Below, piece by piece: positions 9,251-17,697 of a stretch of DNA of 64,000 nucleotides; the stretch's first letter is position 1; the number at the start of each line of letters is the position of its first letter. The notes below the pieces were generated by a model that was not told the DNA's origin, did no database searches, and was given only the letters and a program-made list of their open reading frames with translations. Made by a program: the position numbers and the translations under genes. This DNA is from Saccharobesus litoralis (lineage in GTDB: Bacteria; Pseudomonadota; Gammaproteobacteria; Enterobacterales; Alteromonadaceae). The stretch lies in NCBI RefSeq assembly GCF_003063625.1, contig NZ_CP026604.1, positions 5,000,065 to 5,064,064 on the forward strand, read 5' to 3'.

Positions 9251-10198
9251 ATGAAAATTGTATTTCTTGATAGTGAATCTGTCGGCGCGGTCGAATTAGA
9301 CGCCATCAAACAGTTTGGTGAATTAATTTGCGTAGATACATTGACCGCAAAACAAAATTTGCCAGAGTTAACGCAACACGCAGATATACTGATCAGCAAC
9401 AAGGTATTATTGCAACAGGACACGCTAGCCAACTGCAAAAACCTAAAATTGATTTGCGTGGCGGCAACCGGCTACAACAACATTGATTTGCCCGCCGCAC
9501 AAAAACAAGGGATCGCCGTGACTAACGTTGCTGGCTACTCAACAAACTCGGTTGCTCAGCACGTTTTTGCCATGCTATTAAACTGGTCAATTCAATTACA
9601 AGCGTACCAAACAGCAAGTCAAAACGGCCAATGGCTATCAAGCCCGCTTTTTTGTTTGCTTGATTACCCTATTTTTGAATTGCAAGGTAAAACCCTCGCC
9701 CTATTCGGATACGGCACCATTGCTCAAGCCGTTGAAAAAATTGCATTGGCTTTTGGTATGAATGTCATTATTGCAGAGCGCCAATACGCGCCAGAACCTC
9801 GCGCTGGGCGCATTAGCTACCAAGATGCCATTCAACAAGCCGACGTGATTAGCTTACACTGTCCTTTAACCCGTGACAGTGAGCAAATGGTTGATGACGA
9901 GTTTATTCGCTTAATGAAAAAAGACGCTATTTTAGTTAACACGGCCCGAGGTGGTCTGATTAACGAAACGGCACTGGCCAATGCTTTGCAACAGGGGCGT
10001 ATTCAAGCCGCATTGTTAGACGGTTTAAGTCAAGAACCGCCCAGCTTAAATAATCCATTATTGGTGCCACAAGCGAATCTGCAAATCACGCCGCATACCG
10101 CATGGGCTAGTCAACAAGCAAGGCAAACCCTAGTGAATGAAATAGCTAAGAATATTGATGCCTTTATGCAAGGTGAGCACCGCAACCGAATTTGCTAA
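9251..10198 (+). CDS. D-2-hydroxyacid dehydrogenase (glycerate/hydroxypyruvate type)
   Basis: This 315-residue cytosolic enzyme should interconvert a 2-oxoacid and a D-2-hydroxyacid with NAD(P)H. The NAD-binding motif is GKTLALFGYGTIAQAVE (about residue 146). The catalytic triad typical of the family is visible: Arg in NTARGG (about 234), Glu in GLSQEPP (about 263) and His in ITPHTAWAS (about 281). HCPLTRDSEQMVDDEFIRLMK fits the glycerate dehydrogenase (HprA-like) subgroup, but the substrate cannot be fixed from sequence alone. The length is normal. The next gene starts 35 bp downstream but looks functionally unrelated. Confidence 0.9.
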   Translation: MKIVFLDSESVGAVELDAIKQFGELICVDTLTAKQNLPELTQHADILISNKVLLQQDTLANCKNLKLICVAATGYNNIDLPAAQKQGIAVTNVAGYSTNSVAQHVFAMLLNWSIQLQAYQTASQNGQWLSSPLFCLLDYPIFELQGKTLALFGYGTIAQAVEKIALAFGMNVIIAERQYAPEPRAGRISYQDAIQQADVISLHCPLTRDSEQMVDDEFIRLMKKDAILVNTARGGLINETALANALQQGRIQAALLDGLSQEPPSLNNPLLVPQANLQITPHTAWASQQARQTLVNEIAKNIDAFMQGEHRNRIC

Positions 10199-10232
10199 CT
10201 GATTTATTCAACAATGACTTAAGGAATACCTG

Positions 10233-10670
10233 TTGAAAATACTTATAAAATGGCTAATACCCTTGTTGTTGAGTATTAGCATAATGAATGTAAGTTATGC
10301 CGCCTGTAAACGTGACTTTATGGGCGTGATGCAATGTGGAGCTGGTGCTTGTAAAATTAACAGTCAAGGCCAAGTTCACTGTTCTAAATTTAAAAAAGGC
10401 GGCGCCGCCGTTGGCAAACAAGGAAAAGTATTTTGTGGGCCGGGGAAATGCTTAAAGGATAAATCGGGCCAAGTATTTTGCGCGTCGTCAATACAGGATG
10501 ACATTATTATTAACGCGGTAGGCAAAGCGCGCTGTGATAAAAAGTGTGTGCTAGGTCAAGTTCAAGCATGTAAAACCGAAGCGCAGTTACCCGAACAAGT
10601 CAAAGAGCTTATTAAAGAGCAACCAGCGCAACAAGGTGAACACTATCAACGTTTACAGCGCGTAAAATAG
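10233..10670 (+). CDS. Exported Cys-rich repeat protein, unknown function
   Basis: This 145-residue protein starts at TTG with a good AAGGA ribosome site seven bases upstream. A Sec signal peptide ends near SYAAC (residue about 24). The mature part holds repeated short units with paired cysteines and the pattern C-G-x-G-x-C-K followed by GQVxC: about residues 32-47, 65-80 and 94-112. The spacing suggests disulfide-bonded loops in a periplasmic or surface protein. The C-terminal 30 residues are polar and rich in Glu and Gln. I do not recognise a family. Confidence 0.75.
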   Translation: MKILIKWLIPLLLSISIMNVSYAACKRDFMGVMQCGAGACKINSQGQVHCSKFKKGGAAVGKQGKVFCGPGKCLKDKSGQVFCASSIQDDIIINAVGKARCDKKCVLGQVQACKTEAQLPEQVKELIKEQPAQQGEHYQRLQRVK

Positions 10671-10830
10671 ACTTAAGCTAGCGGGCATCTAACCGTCTAA
10701 AGGTGACAACATAATAAACCTTGTTGTAGGCGAGGTTTGGCTACAAGCCCCTACTATTACGGCAAGCATCATACCGGCACTTAATGTTTGTCTGGAACAA
10801 AATCTAATAGTATTGCTCTTTTAAATTGCA
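10671..10830. other. Intergenic stretch with an imperfect inverted repeat
   Basis: No gene is visible. TTGTAG at 10724 and CTACAA at 10741 form a stem inside a region that also carries GTAGG and CCCCTAC around 10727-10755, so a foldable segment follows the Cys-rich gene. It leads directly into two repeat units (10831 and 10913). Confidence 0.4.
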
Positions 10831-10912
10831 GGTTTGCAGGCTCTGCAAGCATAAATGCTCACCCACGAAAATTTGATACTTTAAAACCTATTTTCCACAA
10901 AAGTCGGTTGAT
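10831..10912 (+). repeat. Second repeat family, uninterrupted copy (empty intron site)
   Basis: This roughly 82-bp unit begins GGTTTGCAGGCTCTGCAAGC. It contains two small palindromes (TTGCAG-GCT-CTGCAA and AGCAT-AA-ATGCT), the shared block CTTTAAAAC and the shared block TTCCACAAAA. The same unit occurs at 56926-56960 plus 58822-58874, where it is split by the group II intron after CGCCCA. Here the corresponding position reads CACCCA followed directly by CGAAAATTTG. The unit ends exactly where the interspersed element at 10913 begins. Confidence 0.75.
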
Positions 10913-11041
10913 TATAGTCAAAGCGATCAGGTTTTAGGGGAAGCCGTCAAGCTTCGAGACCCCATGAGCATATGCTCTATTATGTGATTGGGGCGAGTAA
11001 GCGCTGACAATGAACCATAAAGCCTGAGCGAGAAGACTATA
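10913..11041 (+). repeat. TATAGTC interspersed element, copy A (129 bp, basic form)
   Basis: This MITE-like unit has imperfect terminal inverted repeats: TATAGTC...GATCAGGT at the left and ACCTGAGCG...GACTATA at the right in the consensus (here GCCTGAGCG). Internal palindromes include GAGCATATGCTC, GAAGC/GCTTC and AGCGCT, and CCCCA/TGGGG bracket the central hairpin. No open reading frame fits. The ends are consistent with a TA target duplication, which suggests mobilisation by an IS630/mariner-type transposase supplied elsewhere. It sits between two convergent genes. Confidence 0.85.
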
Positions 11042-11130
11042 CATATCTTGTTCGACAATATTAAACGTTCTATCACTTACCAACTTCATAACGCTGAATG
11101 ATTAAAGTTTAAATTGCTCAACAGGCTTAA

Positions 11131-11334
11131 TTACAAACTGTCGATCTCGCGTTTTAGATCATACTTTTTATCGGTGACGATGGACTCGAGTGTAGAAATG
11201 CGCTGCTTCATGTCTTCAATTTCACTTTTTAAGTCATTATCAACATCCGCTTTTTTACTTTGTAAATAAGACATATAAGCCCCCGAGACGATAGCAACTA
11301 CCGAAACAACAGTAATCATGCTCCACAATGTCAT
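11131..11334 (-). CDS. Small membrane-anchored coiled-coil protein, PspB-like
   Basis: This 67-residue protein has one N-terminal membrane segment (about residues 4-24) followed by a charged coiled coil whose end, MKQRISTLESIVTDKK, resembles the conserved tail of phage-shock protein PspB (RIxxLExIL). PspB works with PspC to release PspF from PspA under envelope stress. No pspA, pspC or pspF is nearby, so the link is only by resemblance and the protein is best treated as a PspB-like orphan. An AAGGAG ribosome site is present just before the start on the minus strand. Confidence 0.65.
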   Translation of the reverse strand: MTLWSMITVVSVVAIVSGAYMSYLQSKKADVDNDLKSEIEDMKQRISTLESIVTDKKYDLKREIDSL

Positions 11335-11425
11335 AAATTGACTCCTTTGATCTTTTTTATTTTAGCTTTCATTTTTAAATGGCGATTAACCTATTTAACC
11401 GCTTTAGGTTTGTTGAGCAAAGCGC

Positions 11426-11472
11426 AGGCCAACTTTCAAAAACTGTTTATTTTCAGTTAGTTGGCCTTAATT
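11426..11472. terminator. Long inverted repeat downstream of the acyltransferase fragment
   Basis: AGGCCAACT (11426) pairs with AGTTGGCCT (11459), with an inner stem AACTG/CAGTT, and TTAATTTTT follows on the plus strand. It lies between two minus-strand genes, so it may stabilise or terminate a transcript, but the T-rich side is on the plus strand. Confidence 0.45.
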
Positions 11473-11515
11473 TTTAATTACCTATCGGTTGGCAGTTAGC
11501 CAATTTGACTAACTA

Positions 11516-12118
11516 TTAGCTTTTTTCAAATTTGGCACGAGTTTGCGACTCTGACAAGGCAACTGCCTGTTGCACATAACCTTTAAAATCTTGACTAAAC
11601 TGCTCAACAAATGCCGCGAGTTGTTCCTTATCAGCCGGATTATCCATCACTTCAGATAATTTAAATGCGGGATAAATAATAGCCGTTGGGCAATAGCGCA
11701 CCATGTTTTTGTCAAAATTAGCAATGGCTATCGGCACAATTTTAGGCTCGCGTTTAGCTTGAGTGGCTAAGCGGAATATGCCACCTTTAAACGGCTGCGG
11801 CGATTCTTCAGTCGCATAACTCTTACCCTCTGGGGCAATCACAATATTACTGCCGGCATTAATATTATCTAGCATGGCTTGTTTAAATATCTCTCTTTGC
11901 GTAGCCAGCCATGTTTCCGCTTCTTCCTCTGGTACAGGTACTTGACCCGAATACACATAAAGGCAATCTAATTTATCATAGTATTGTTGGTGACCATGCT
12001 CATGAGGTAAGGACTTACGTACCGCACGAAGCCCGCCATTATCGTTATAATGACGGTGGCAGATCATGGACGACACAAAGTGGCTATCCAGTTGAATGAT
12101 AAAGTCATTAGGTAGGCG
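11516..12118 (-). pseudogene. C-terminal part of the IS21-split cNMP-domain/acyltransferase gene
   Basis: This is the distal piece of a gene whose 5' part lies at 14714-16188. A 186-codon frame (12076-11516) remains open, but the natural frame enters from the IS21 end at 12118: PNDFIIQLDSHFVSS, then MICHRHYNDNGG. The phosphate-acyltransferase (PlsC) signature for acceptor binding, APEGKS (about residue 72 of the remaining ORF), corresponds to the EGTRS motif, and KIVPIAIANF follows as in the family. The first acyltransferase motif is on the other fragment, so this piece cannot be a complete enzyme. Removing the IS and one copy of AGGCG rejoins the two pieces in frame into a 693-residue protein. 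Confidence 0.85.
12114..12118. repeat. IS21 target-site duplication (left copy), AGGCG
   Basis: AGGCG lies immediately outside the left IS end and is repeated at 14714-14718 immediately outside the right end. Five bases is within the 4-8 bp range known for IS21-family elements. Confidence 0.85.
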
Positions 12119-12203
12119 TGTCGATTTGCACCCTAACAGATCCAGTGATTAGCGGCGTAATGGATCCACTTAAAACGGTCATTTTTGCCCTCAGACAAGG
12201 TGA

Positions 12204-12977
12204 TTATTTCTCGCTTTTTTCTCCTAGTCCAGTGTGATCATTATTTTCTCGTAATTTGCGGTAACTTTCTCCTTCTAAAACCAGGCGATAGGCGTTGTGT
12301 CTAAGTCGATCAAGGGTGGCTGCTCCAAGTAATTTATTGGGGAAAGCTTGTCCCCATTCACTGAAGTCTAAATTACTGGTAATGATCGTTGATTTTTGTT
12401 CATATCGTTCGTCTATCAGATCATGAAGATCTTCATCTTGAGGTGACTTCAGCGGCTTTAAACCGAAGTCATCAATGATAAGTAAATCAACTTTTGCTAG
12501 TGCTTGAAATCGTTTCTCGTAAGCATTGGTTGCTCTGGCTGCGTGTAAGTTTGAAAGCAATTTAGCTTGCGTGAAGAACAGTGTATCAATGCCTTTTTTC
12601 ACCGCGCAATGGCCTATCGCTTGGGCTAAATGGCTCTTCCCTGTACCACAAGGCCCTGCGATTAAGACGGCAACATGCTCTTCGATAAACCGGCAGTCGG
12701 CCAGTTCATTGATATAAGCTCGATTCAAGTTGGGGTTGGCATTTAGATCGAAGCTTTCCAGTGTTTTGTTCCCCCTAAAGCCTGCTCTGCGCAGCCGAGT
12801 CGCGTATTTCTTCTGATCGCGCCGTGCCACTTCATCTTGGATCAATAAAGCAAGGAAATCTGGGTAACTAAGCTGGTGCTCAATGGCTTCTCGATTGCGC
12901 ATGGCCAACGAGTCCGTCATACCTGATAAACGTAGTTGTTTTAGTAAGGGGGTGAGTTCCGGAATTGGGTTTATCAT
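12204..12977 (-). CDS. istB: IS21-family transposition helper ATPase IstB
   Basis: This 257-residue AAA+ ATPase works with the IstA transposase to select and remodel the target DNA. The N-terminal helical region is IstB-like (LTPLLKQLRLSGMTDSLAMR). The Walker A motif is AGPCGTGKSHLAQAIG (about residues 107-122) and the Walker B is VDLLIIDDFGL (about 168); SNLDFSEWGQAF near 203 is conserved in the family. Length is typical (about 250). It begins 17 bp after istA ends, the normal IS21 operon arrangement. Confidence 0.95.
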   Translation of the reverse strand: MINPIPELTPLLKQLRLSGMTDSLAMRNREAIEHQLSYPDFLALLIQDEVARRDQKKYATRLRRAGFRGNKTLESFDLNANPNLNRAYINELADCRFIEEHVAVLIAGPCGTGKSHLAQAIGHCAVKKGIDTLFFTQAKLLSNLHAARATNAYEKRFQALAKVDLLIIDDFGLKPLKSPQDEDLHDLIDERYEQKSTIITSNLDFSEWGQAFPNKLLGAATLDRLRHNAYRLVLEGESYRKLRENNDHTGLGEKSEK

Positions 12978-12994
12978 TGTTTTTTCCTTGTTAT

Positions 12995-14536
12995 TTAATG
13001 AGGGAGAAGTTTGTTGGGATCGCGGTGGAAACGGCCACCACCTGTGTATACGTCACTTAAGGTATCGAATGCGTTAGTTTCATTGGGTTGTTGGTCTAAC
13101 CCTTTTTCAAGGATCTGTTTAACCGCGCTATAGCGCACGTTATCGAAGGTTAAAGCCCGTAAACACGCCGCTTCAACCCGTTTATCTCCATAACGTTTGG
13201 TTAACCCCACGACACCTTGGGCTGCCCGCAAGTTATCTAATACTCGACTGGCAAACAGCCTTTGAATAAAGAGGTAGCAAGACTCACCAATACGTTTTGA
13301 TTGAGTTAAACAATATTGAGGATCGCGCATATTGTAAGCTTGTGCCTCAGGTGGTTGATGTTCTGGTACGGTTGAACGGCCGCCTTGATGAAATAAGCGA
13401 GGGTGTGTCGCTTTGAGTTCATGCTCTTGATAGATCCGTATCATATTATCCGTCGCTTTGAGCCATACGGTTTCACGAACTAGCGTGTAGGGAACTGAGT
13501 AACGACAATGTTCAAATTGCACGTGGCCATCACCGTGAACTTTAGCTTTAGCCCAGACCGCTTGCTCAGGAGGGATCTCGGGGAGTGGTTTTAATAGTGC
13601 TTGCTCGATCTCACTAAAACGTTCAAGAGGCTGACATTTAGTGGTGCCGTGTTTGCGATTACCGGCGACTGACAATAACCAATCCTTAAGCTGAGCGTTC
13701 GCATCACTTAAGCCTCGGAAGTCTTTCAAGGGCACAAAGCTATTCTTAATGTACTTCACATTAGATTCTACGCGGCCTTTTTTCTGAGGATCGCGTACAG
13801 GACAAGGTGCGATTAAAAAGCCATATCCTTCAGCACATTCACCGTATGCGCGTTGCACTTGTGGATCATGGTAGCAAGCCTTAGTGATGGCACATTTGGG
13901 ATTATCGATAATGACGCGCTTGGGAACACCTTTAAACCATTCAAACGCCCGTCGATGACAGGCCAGCCAAGTTGCTGTGCTTTGGTCGCGGATAAACTCT
14001 GCGTAAATATGTCGGCTCCATGAGAGCGTCATTACAAAGATCCAGCTTTTACGCAACTCTCCGGTACGAGTATCAACGATTAGCGGGCCAGCACCGAAAT
14101 CCACTTGCGCCGTATCACCAGGCAAAAAATCGATAACGGTTGTCGCTTTTGGTGCTTTCTGTGACAAGGCTTTAAGGTAACGACTGACTGACCAGTAACT
14201 TCCCTTGAAGCCATATTTATCCACTAAAGCTTGATGGATTGTTGTGCCTTGGATCCCTTGCTCATACCACCGAGTAACTTGTTCAGCATAAGGCTCTACA
14301 TAAGACGTGGTGGTTGGGGTTGGTGCTTTCTCGCCCAACAGTTCAGCCAGTTGGTTGTTATCAGGCAAGTCATTGTCAAGGTTAAGCCAGCCTTGTTCCT
14401 GCGCTAATTTCTTGATGGCCTTAACTTTATTGCGTCCAGCTAAGCCGCTATCGGCAATAGCTCGATTGGAATCTCCCATTCGCATGCGAACGAGGATCTG
14501 TCTGTATTGGTACATTTCAAACCTCCGGTTTGCCAT
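12995..14536 (-). CDS. istA: IS21-family transposase IstA
   Basis: This 513-residue DDE transposase cuts and joins the IS ends. The N-terminal part (MYQYRQILVRMRMGDSNRAIADSGLAGR) is a helix-turn-helix for end binding. The integrase core runs from about residue 130 to 260, with TAQVDFGAGPL (first Asp), PKRVIIDNPKCAI (second Asp) and the third acidic residue in KKGRVESNVKYIK. A C-terminal beta-domain follows (VHGDGHVQFEHCRYSVPYTLV). Length matches intact IstA proteins. Expression probably comes from a promoter in the 14537-14713 IS end. Confidence 0.95.
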   Translation of the reverse strand: MANRRFEMYQYRQILVRMRMGDSNRAIADSGLAGRNKVKAIKKLAQEQGWLNLDNDLPDNNQLAELLGEKAPTPTTTSYVEPYAEQVTRWYEQGIQGTTIHQALVDKYGFKGSYWSVSRYLKALSQKAPKATTVIDFLPGDTAQVDFGAGPLIVDTRTGELRKSWIFVMTLSWSRHIYAEFIRDQSTATWLACHRRAFEWFKGVPKRVIIDNPKCAITKACYHDPQVQRAYGECAEGYGFLIAPCPVRDPQKKGRVESNVKYIKNSFVPLKDFRGLSDANAQLKDWLLSVAGNRKHGTTKCQPLERFSEIEQALLKPLPEIPPEQAVWAKAKVHGDGHVQFEHCRYSVPYTLVRETVWLKATDNMIRIYQEHELKATHPRLFHQGGRSTVPEHQPPEAQAYNMRDPQYCLTQSKRIGESCYLFIQRLFASRVLDNLRAAQGVVGLTKRYGDKRVEAACLRALTFDNVRYSAVKQILEKGLDQQPNETNAFDTLSDVYTGGGRFHRDPNKLLPH

Positions 14537-14713
14537 GCCTATCTCCTGACTGAAAAAACAATCAAAGATACGCTAGATTAACGAAAGTCTGAGGGGGAAA
14601 TTAGGTCAAAAGTGGATCCAATAAGCCGCAAATGTGGTGGATCTATTACGGTGCTAATTGGGTGGATCTATTATGCCGCAAATGAAATGGATCCATATGG
14701 GTGCAAATTAACA

Positions 14714-14718
14714 AGGCG
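14714..14718. repeat. IS21 target-site duplication (right copy), AGGCG
   Basis: This is identical to 12114-12118 and abuts the right IS end (..TTAACA). One copy belongs to the original gene, coding for the DNRLP junction. Confidence 0.85.
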
Positions 14719-16188
14719 ATTGTCTTCATCATTGCGCAAATGATTCATCACAAAAATATGCCCCGACTCTGTTGGTAAATTTTCTTCACCTTGAATAACA
14801 CAATCGGCCAGTTCAAATAATTCAATAAACGCCTGACAACTGGCTTGACGGATCGCGCTGCTGGTTTCAGCTTGTGAACGACTAACCAACTGATAAATGG
14901 TTTTGGTTTTTTCGTAGATCTGCATCTCTTTATAAACCAACTCTAGTACATCAAGACATTGCTGAGCCAGCAAACGCTCTAGCTTTGAGCCGTTTGCCAT
15001 CACATTATCAAGTGTATTAAAGGCATCGATATAAGTCATACGTTGGTTTAAATAAAAAGGTATTTTATACAACTCTGAGTCGGCACCTAGCAAAGCGGCA
15101 TTTTGATTAAGCATTGCCTGCAATGCAATGGCCTCTTGCCCATAGTGCTGCGCCAAAAAGCGCGTGCGCGTGGAACGTACTCGCCCTCCTAATAACCAAA
15201 TAATTTGTTGCTGAATTTGATAAAACAAGCTGGGATGCGTATTGGCTAATTGCGCTAAGTCATCAGCTGACCACGCCACCAACCGACATTGAGTTAAAGC
15301 AACAGCATTGACATCGTGTATAGGTTGAGGTTGATTAGGCGCCATGGCCATCCAGCCAATTACATGACCTGAATCGGATAAAGTCCGTAATACCACTTTA
15401 TTTTTATTAGCATTCTGCTCGTATAATACGGTGTCTTCTGGCAAGTCGCGTTTCTTTAAAAAATTAAGTTCAATTTGCCCGTCAACCAACATAAATAGGT
15501 GTTTCGCGTACTCCCCCTCTCGTAGCAAGGTTTCGCCAGGCTGTAACTCTATGGTTTTAGTTAAGTTGGCCAGTACTTCTAGATCATGATCGGCAAAGTC
15601 TTCAAAAAAGTAAGACGCCGCCAATGGCTGCATGAGCTGCGCGGCACTTAAACTCGTTGTTACCGACCAGTTTGGCTTATTTATATAAGTTTCAGTTTTA
15701 GTACCAAATAAGTAACTACGCGCCCCACGATATTGCAAAGCAATTTCTTGAATAATGCGTTCATTGATAAGCACAGACCAAGGGTGATCGGCTGCACGAA
15801 ACGCGTTAATCGCCTTAAGTGGCAGTTTGAATAACTGACATGAGGTTTCGCATTCCACTGTGCTGTTGAAACGATGCGGTTGGCGAAATGCCGACCAACC
15901 AATGAGAGTGCCAGCAAATTCTGAACCACCAACCTGATATTTTTCTTTATCTATTGGCTGACGATTATTCACCGCACGGGATTGGCCAATATGACCCAGT
16001 TGCACCAAGTACTTTACTTTTCCGCTAAGTAAAAAATAAATATTCTCGGTTTTATCAAATTGATTGGCGATCACCTCGCCTGCGTGTTTAGTTTTAAATT
16101 GACCGGCGTTGGTCAGTTGTTCTAGCAGCGCTGCTGGCAGGTCTTTGAAAAAGGAAACTTGTTTCAGTTGTGAAATAAGCGTGTCCAT
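14714..16188 (-). pseudogene. N-terminal part of a cNMP-binding/acyltransferase fusion gene, cut by IS21
   Basis: Codons 1-492 of the original gene survive here; an ORF of 505 codons results because reading continues 13 codons into the IS end. Two cyclic-nucleotide-binding domains are visible: residues about 12-135 (IYFLLSGKVKYLV) and about 185-310 (LFMLVDGQIELNFL). A helical linker follows, then the start of the acyltransferase domain, FVMNHLRNDEDNRL, where the NHxxxxD-type motif lies just before the break. In that motif the residue at H+5 is Glu rather than Asp, with Asp at H+4 and H+6. The original product would be a lipid acyltransferase whose activity is gated by cNMP-like domains; that is inference. 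The truncated product may still bind nucleotide. Confidence 0.85.
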
Positions 16189-16350
16189 GTTCGGCTCCTT
16201 GCCGTGGCTAAAATTGCAACCAAGTTAGTGGTTTTTACAAGCAAGGTAAAGCAGTAATTTCGTTAAGAAAAAATGAAAGGGAATTTACCTCTACAAATAT
16301 CATACGCGACAAGCTAAAGTACCCCCCTTAAAATAAAAAAAGGATATTCT

Positions 16351-17175
16351 ATGAAAAACTTTAAATTATTACTCTTATCTTTATTAATACTGACTAGCGC
16401 TTCTAACTACGCACAGACGGTATTACTCTTGAAAGCAGACGCAGAAAGCGCGTCATTTGTCGACAGTTCCATTTACAATCACGAAAGCACTGCGACTCAA
16501 GTCACTAAAACGACAACTGAATTTGTATTTGGTGGGCAATCAATGTTTTTTGATGGGAACTCTAGTTTAAATTTTCCTGACAACTCACATTGGGCGCTTT
16601 CCGATAACGACTTTACAATTGATATGTGGCTAAAAAGAAGCGGTAACTTGACGGGTGTGCAAACACCAATATCACAATGGCATTCAAGTTTAGGTTTTTC
16701 ATTTATTATTCTCCACCACGCTAACTACCATAACCCAAATGAGATAGGTGTATGGTTTAATGGTCAAGTAATTGATCAATTAAAAGGCACACTAAGCAAC
16801 AATTGGACGCACATTGCAGTTGTTCGCACCAATGATGTAATTCGTTTATATTTTGATGGTCAGCAAGTTGGCTCTGACTATTTATTACCAAACAACTGGA
16901 GTGTGAATAATAGCGCAGCTAATCTAAAAATTGGCAATCAGCAAGACGGAAACGAAGGCCATGGTTGGCAAGGTTACATAGATGAAGTAAGAATTACAAA
17001 ACATGCCATCGATCCAAACCAATTTCCTCCGACGGAATCTTATTGTGAAGTTGAAGCCGATTTTAATCAAGATGGTGTTGTGGACATAAACGATTTGTTA
17101 GCACGACAAGAAGAGTTAAAAAAATGGATAAAATCATGCTGGAAACCCGCGTTAAATGGCGAGGCATGCATGTAG
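16351..17175 (+). CDS. Secreted LamG-domain protein with a dockerin-like EF-hand
   Basis: This 274-residue protein has a signal peptide (MKNFKLLLLSLLILTSASNYAQ). A LamG/concanavalin-type jelly-roll domain follows (about residues 25-220): LLKADAESASFVDSS, SMFFDGNSSLNFPD, FTIDMWLKRSG, WTHIAVVRTNDVIRLYFDGQ and GYIDEVRITKHA are the usual strand motifs. The C-terminal 45 residues contain DFNQDGVVDINDLLA, one calcium-binding loop of the dockerin type, followed by a helix. Such proteins bind glycans outside the cell; there is no catalytic domain. The gene stands alone. AAAGGA precedes the ATG. Confidence 0.85.
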   Translation: MKNFKLLLLSLLILTSASNYAQTVLLLKADAESASFVDSSIYNHESTATQVTKTTTEFVFGGQSMFFDGNSSLNFPDNSHWALSDNDFTIDMWLKRSGNLTGVQTPISQWHSSLGFSFIILHHANYHNPNEIGVWFNGQVIDQLKGTLSNNWTHIAVVRTNDVIRLYFDGQQVGSDYLLPNNWSVNNSAANLKIGNQQDGNEGHGWQGYIDEVRITKHAIDPNQFPPTESYCEVEADFNQDGVVDINDLLARQEELKKWIKSCWKPALNGEACM

Positions 17176-17194
17176 TACTGACTCAATTTATATA

Positions 17195-17683
17195 TTAGCT
17201 TTTCATATCAGAGCACAGCAAAAACAAACGTGTATCCAATTCCAACTGATGATAATCCGCTAGCATATGCTGACAAAGTTGATAAAACGCTTTGTTGTGC
17301 TCTTTTTCGCGTACATGCGCCAATTCATGTACCACTATCATATTAAGCATGGCTAGCGGGGTTTGTTTGAAAAAAGTCGAAATCCGAATTTCGTTTTTGC
17401 TTTTGATCTTGTTGCCTTGTACCCGATTACGATAAGTATGCGTACCTAACGAGTTTGCCGCATCCTTGATGTTTTTATCATAAACCACCTTACTGATAGG
17501 TGCCGATTTTTTCATGTATTGGTTTTTGATTTCCATTACATAATCGTACAGCAAGCTATCAGTCTGAATTTGGTGATTATTGGGATATTTATTTTCGAGG
17601 TAAACACCAAGCTTATCTTGCTCGATAAGCTTGGTTACTTGTTGCTGTATTTCAGGTGGGTAATGTTGAATATACTTATACAT
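17195..17683 (-). CDS. ygjP: YgjP-like zinc metallopeptidase-domain protein
   Basis: This 162-residue cytosolic protein carries the zinc motif HELAHVREKEHNKAFY (about residues 118-133). The two His and the following HNKAFY His are the expected ligands, and the end, YHQLELDTRLFL, matches E. coli YgjP. The family is annotated as a WSS1/SprT-related metallopeptidase-fold protein; E. coli YgjP has also been linked to nucleotide pyrophosphatase activity, so the true reaction is uncertain. It is convergent with the LamG gene (19 bp apart), and an inverted repeat lies just upstream of its start. Confidence 0.85.
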   Translation of the reverse strand: MYKYIQHYPPEIQQQVTKLIEQDKLGVYLENKYPNNHQIQTDSLLYDYVMEIKNQYMKKSAPISKVVYDKNIKDAANSLGTHTYRNRVQGNKIKSKNEIRISTFFKQTPLAMLNMIVVHELAHVREKEHNKAFYQLCQHMLADYHQLELDTRLFLLCSDMKS

Positions 17684-17697
17684 TTTTAGTCATTTTG

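Larger units (their letters stand above)
12119..14713 (-). mobile_element. Complete IS21-family insertion sequence
   Basis: The element is 2,595 bp. Its ends read TGT..ATTTGCACCC on both sides when oriented inward, with TG at the outer tip, and additional GGATC-containing subterminal repeats (near 12140, 12161, 14615, 14632, 14653 and 14690), as is usual for IS21. It carries istA and istB on the minus strand and is flanked by the 5-bp duplication AGGCG. Both genes look intact, so it is potentially active, and it has inserted inside the cNMP/acyltransferase gene in the same orientation as that gene. Confidence 0.93.

Noticed and set aside
9184-9438. 84-codon minus-strand frame across the divergent gap
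   Set aside because: It lies mostly antisense to the D-2-hydroxyacid dehydrogenase gene, which has a complete set of catalytic motifs.
10913-11041. Element considered as an integron attC site
   Set aside because: It lacks the paired R/L core sites of attC, there is no integrase, and the copies are not next to cassettes.
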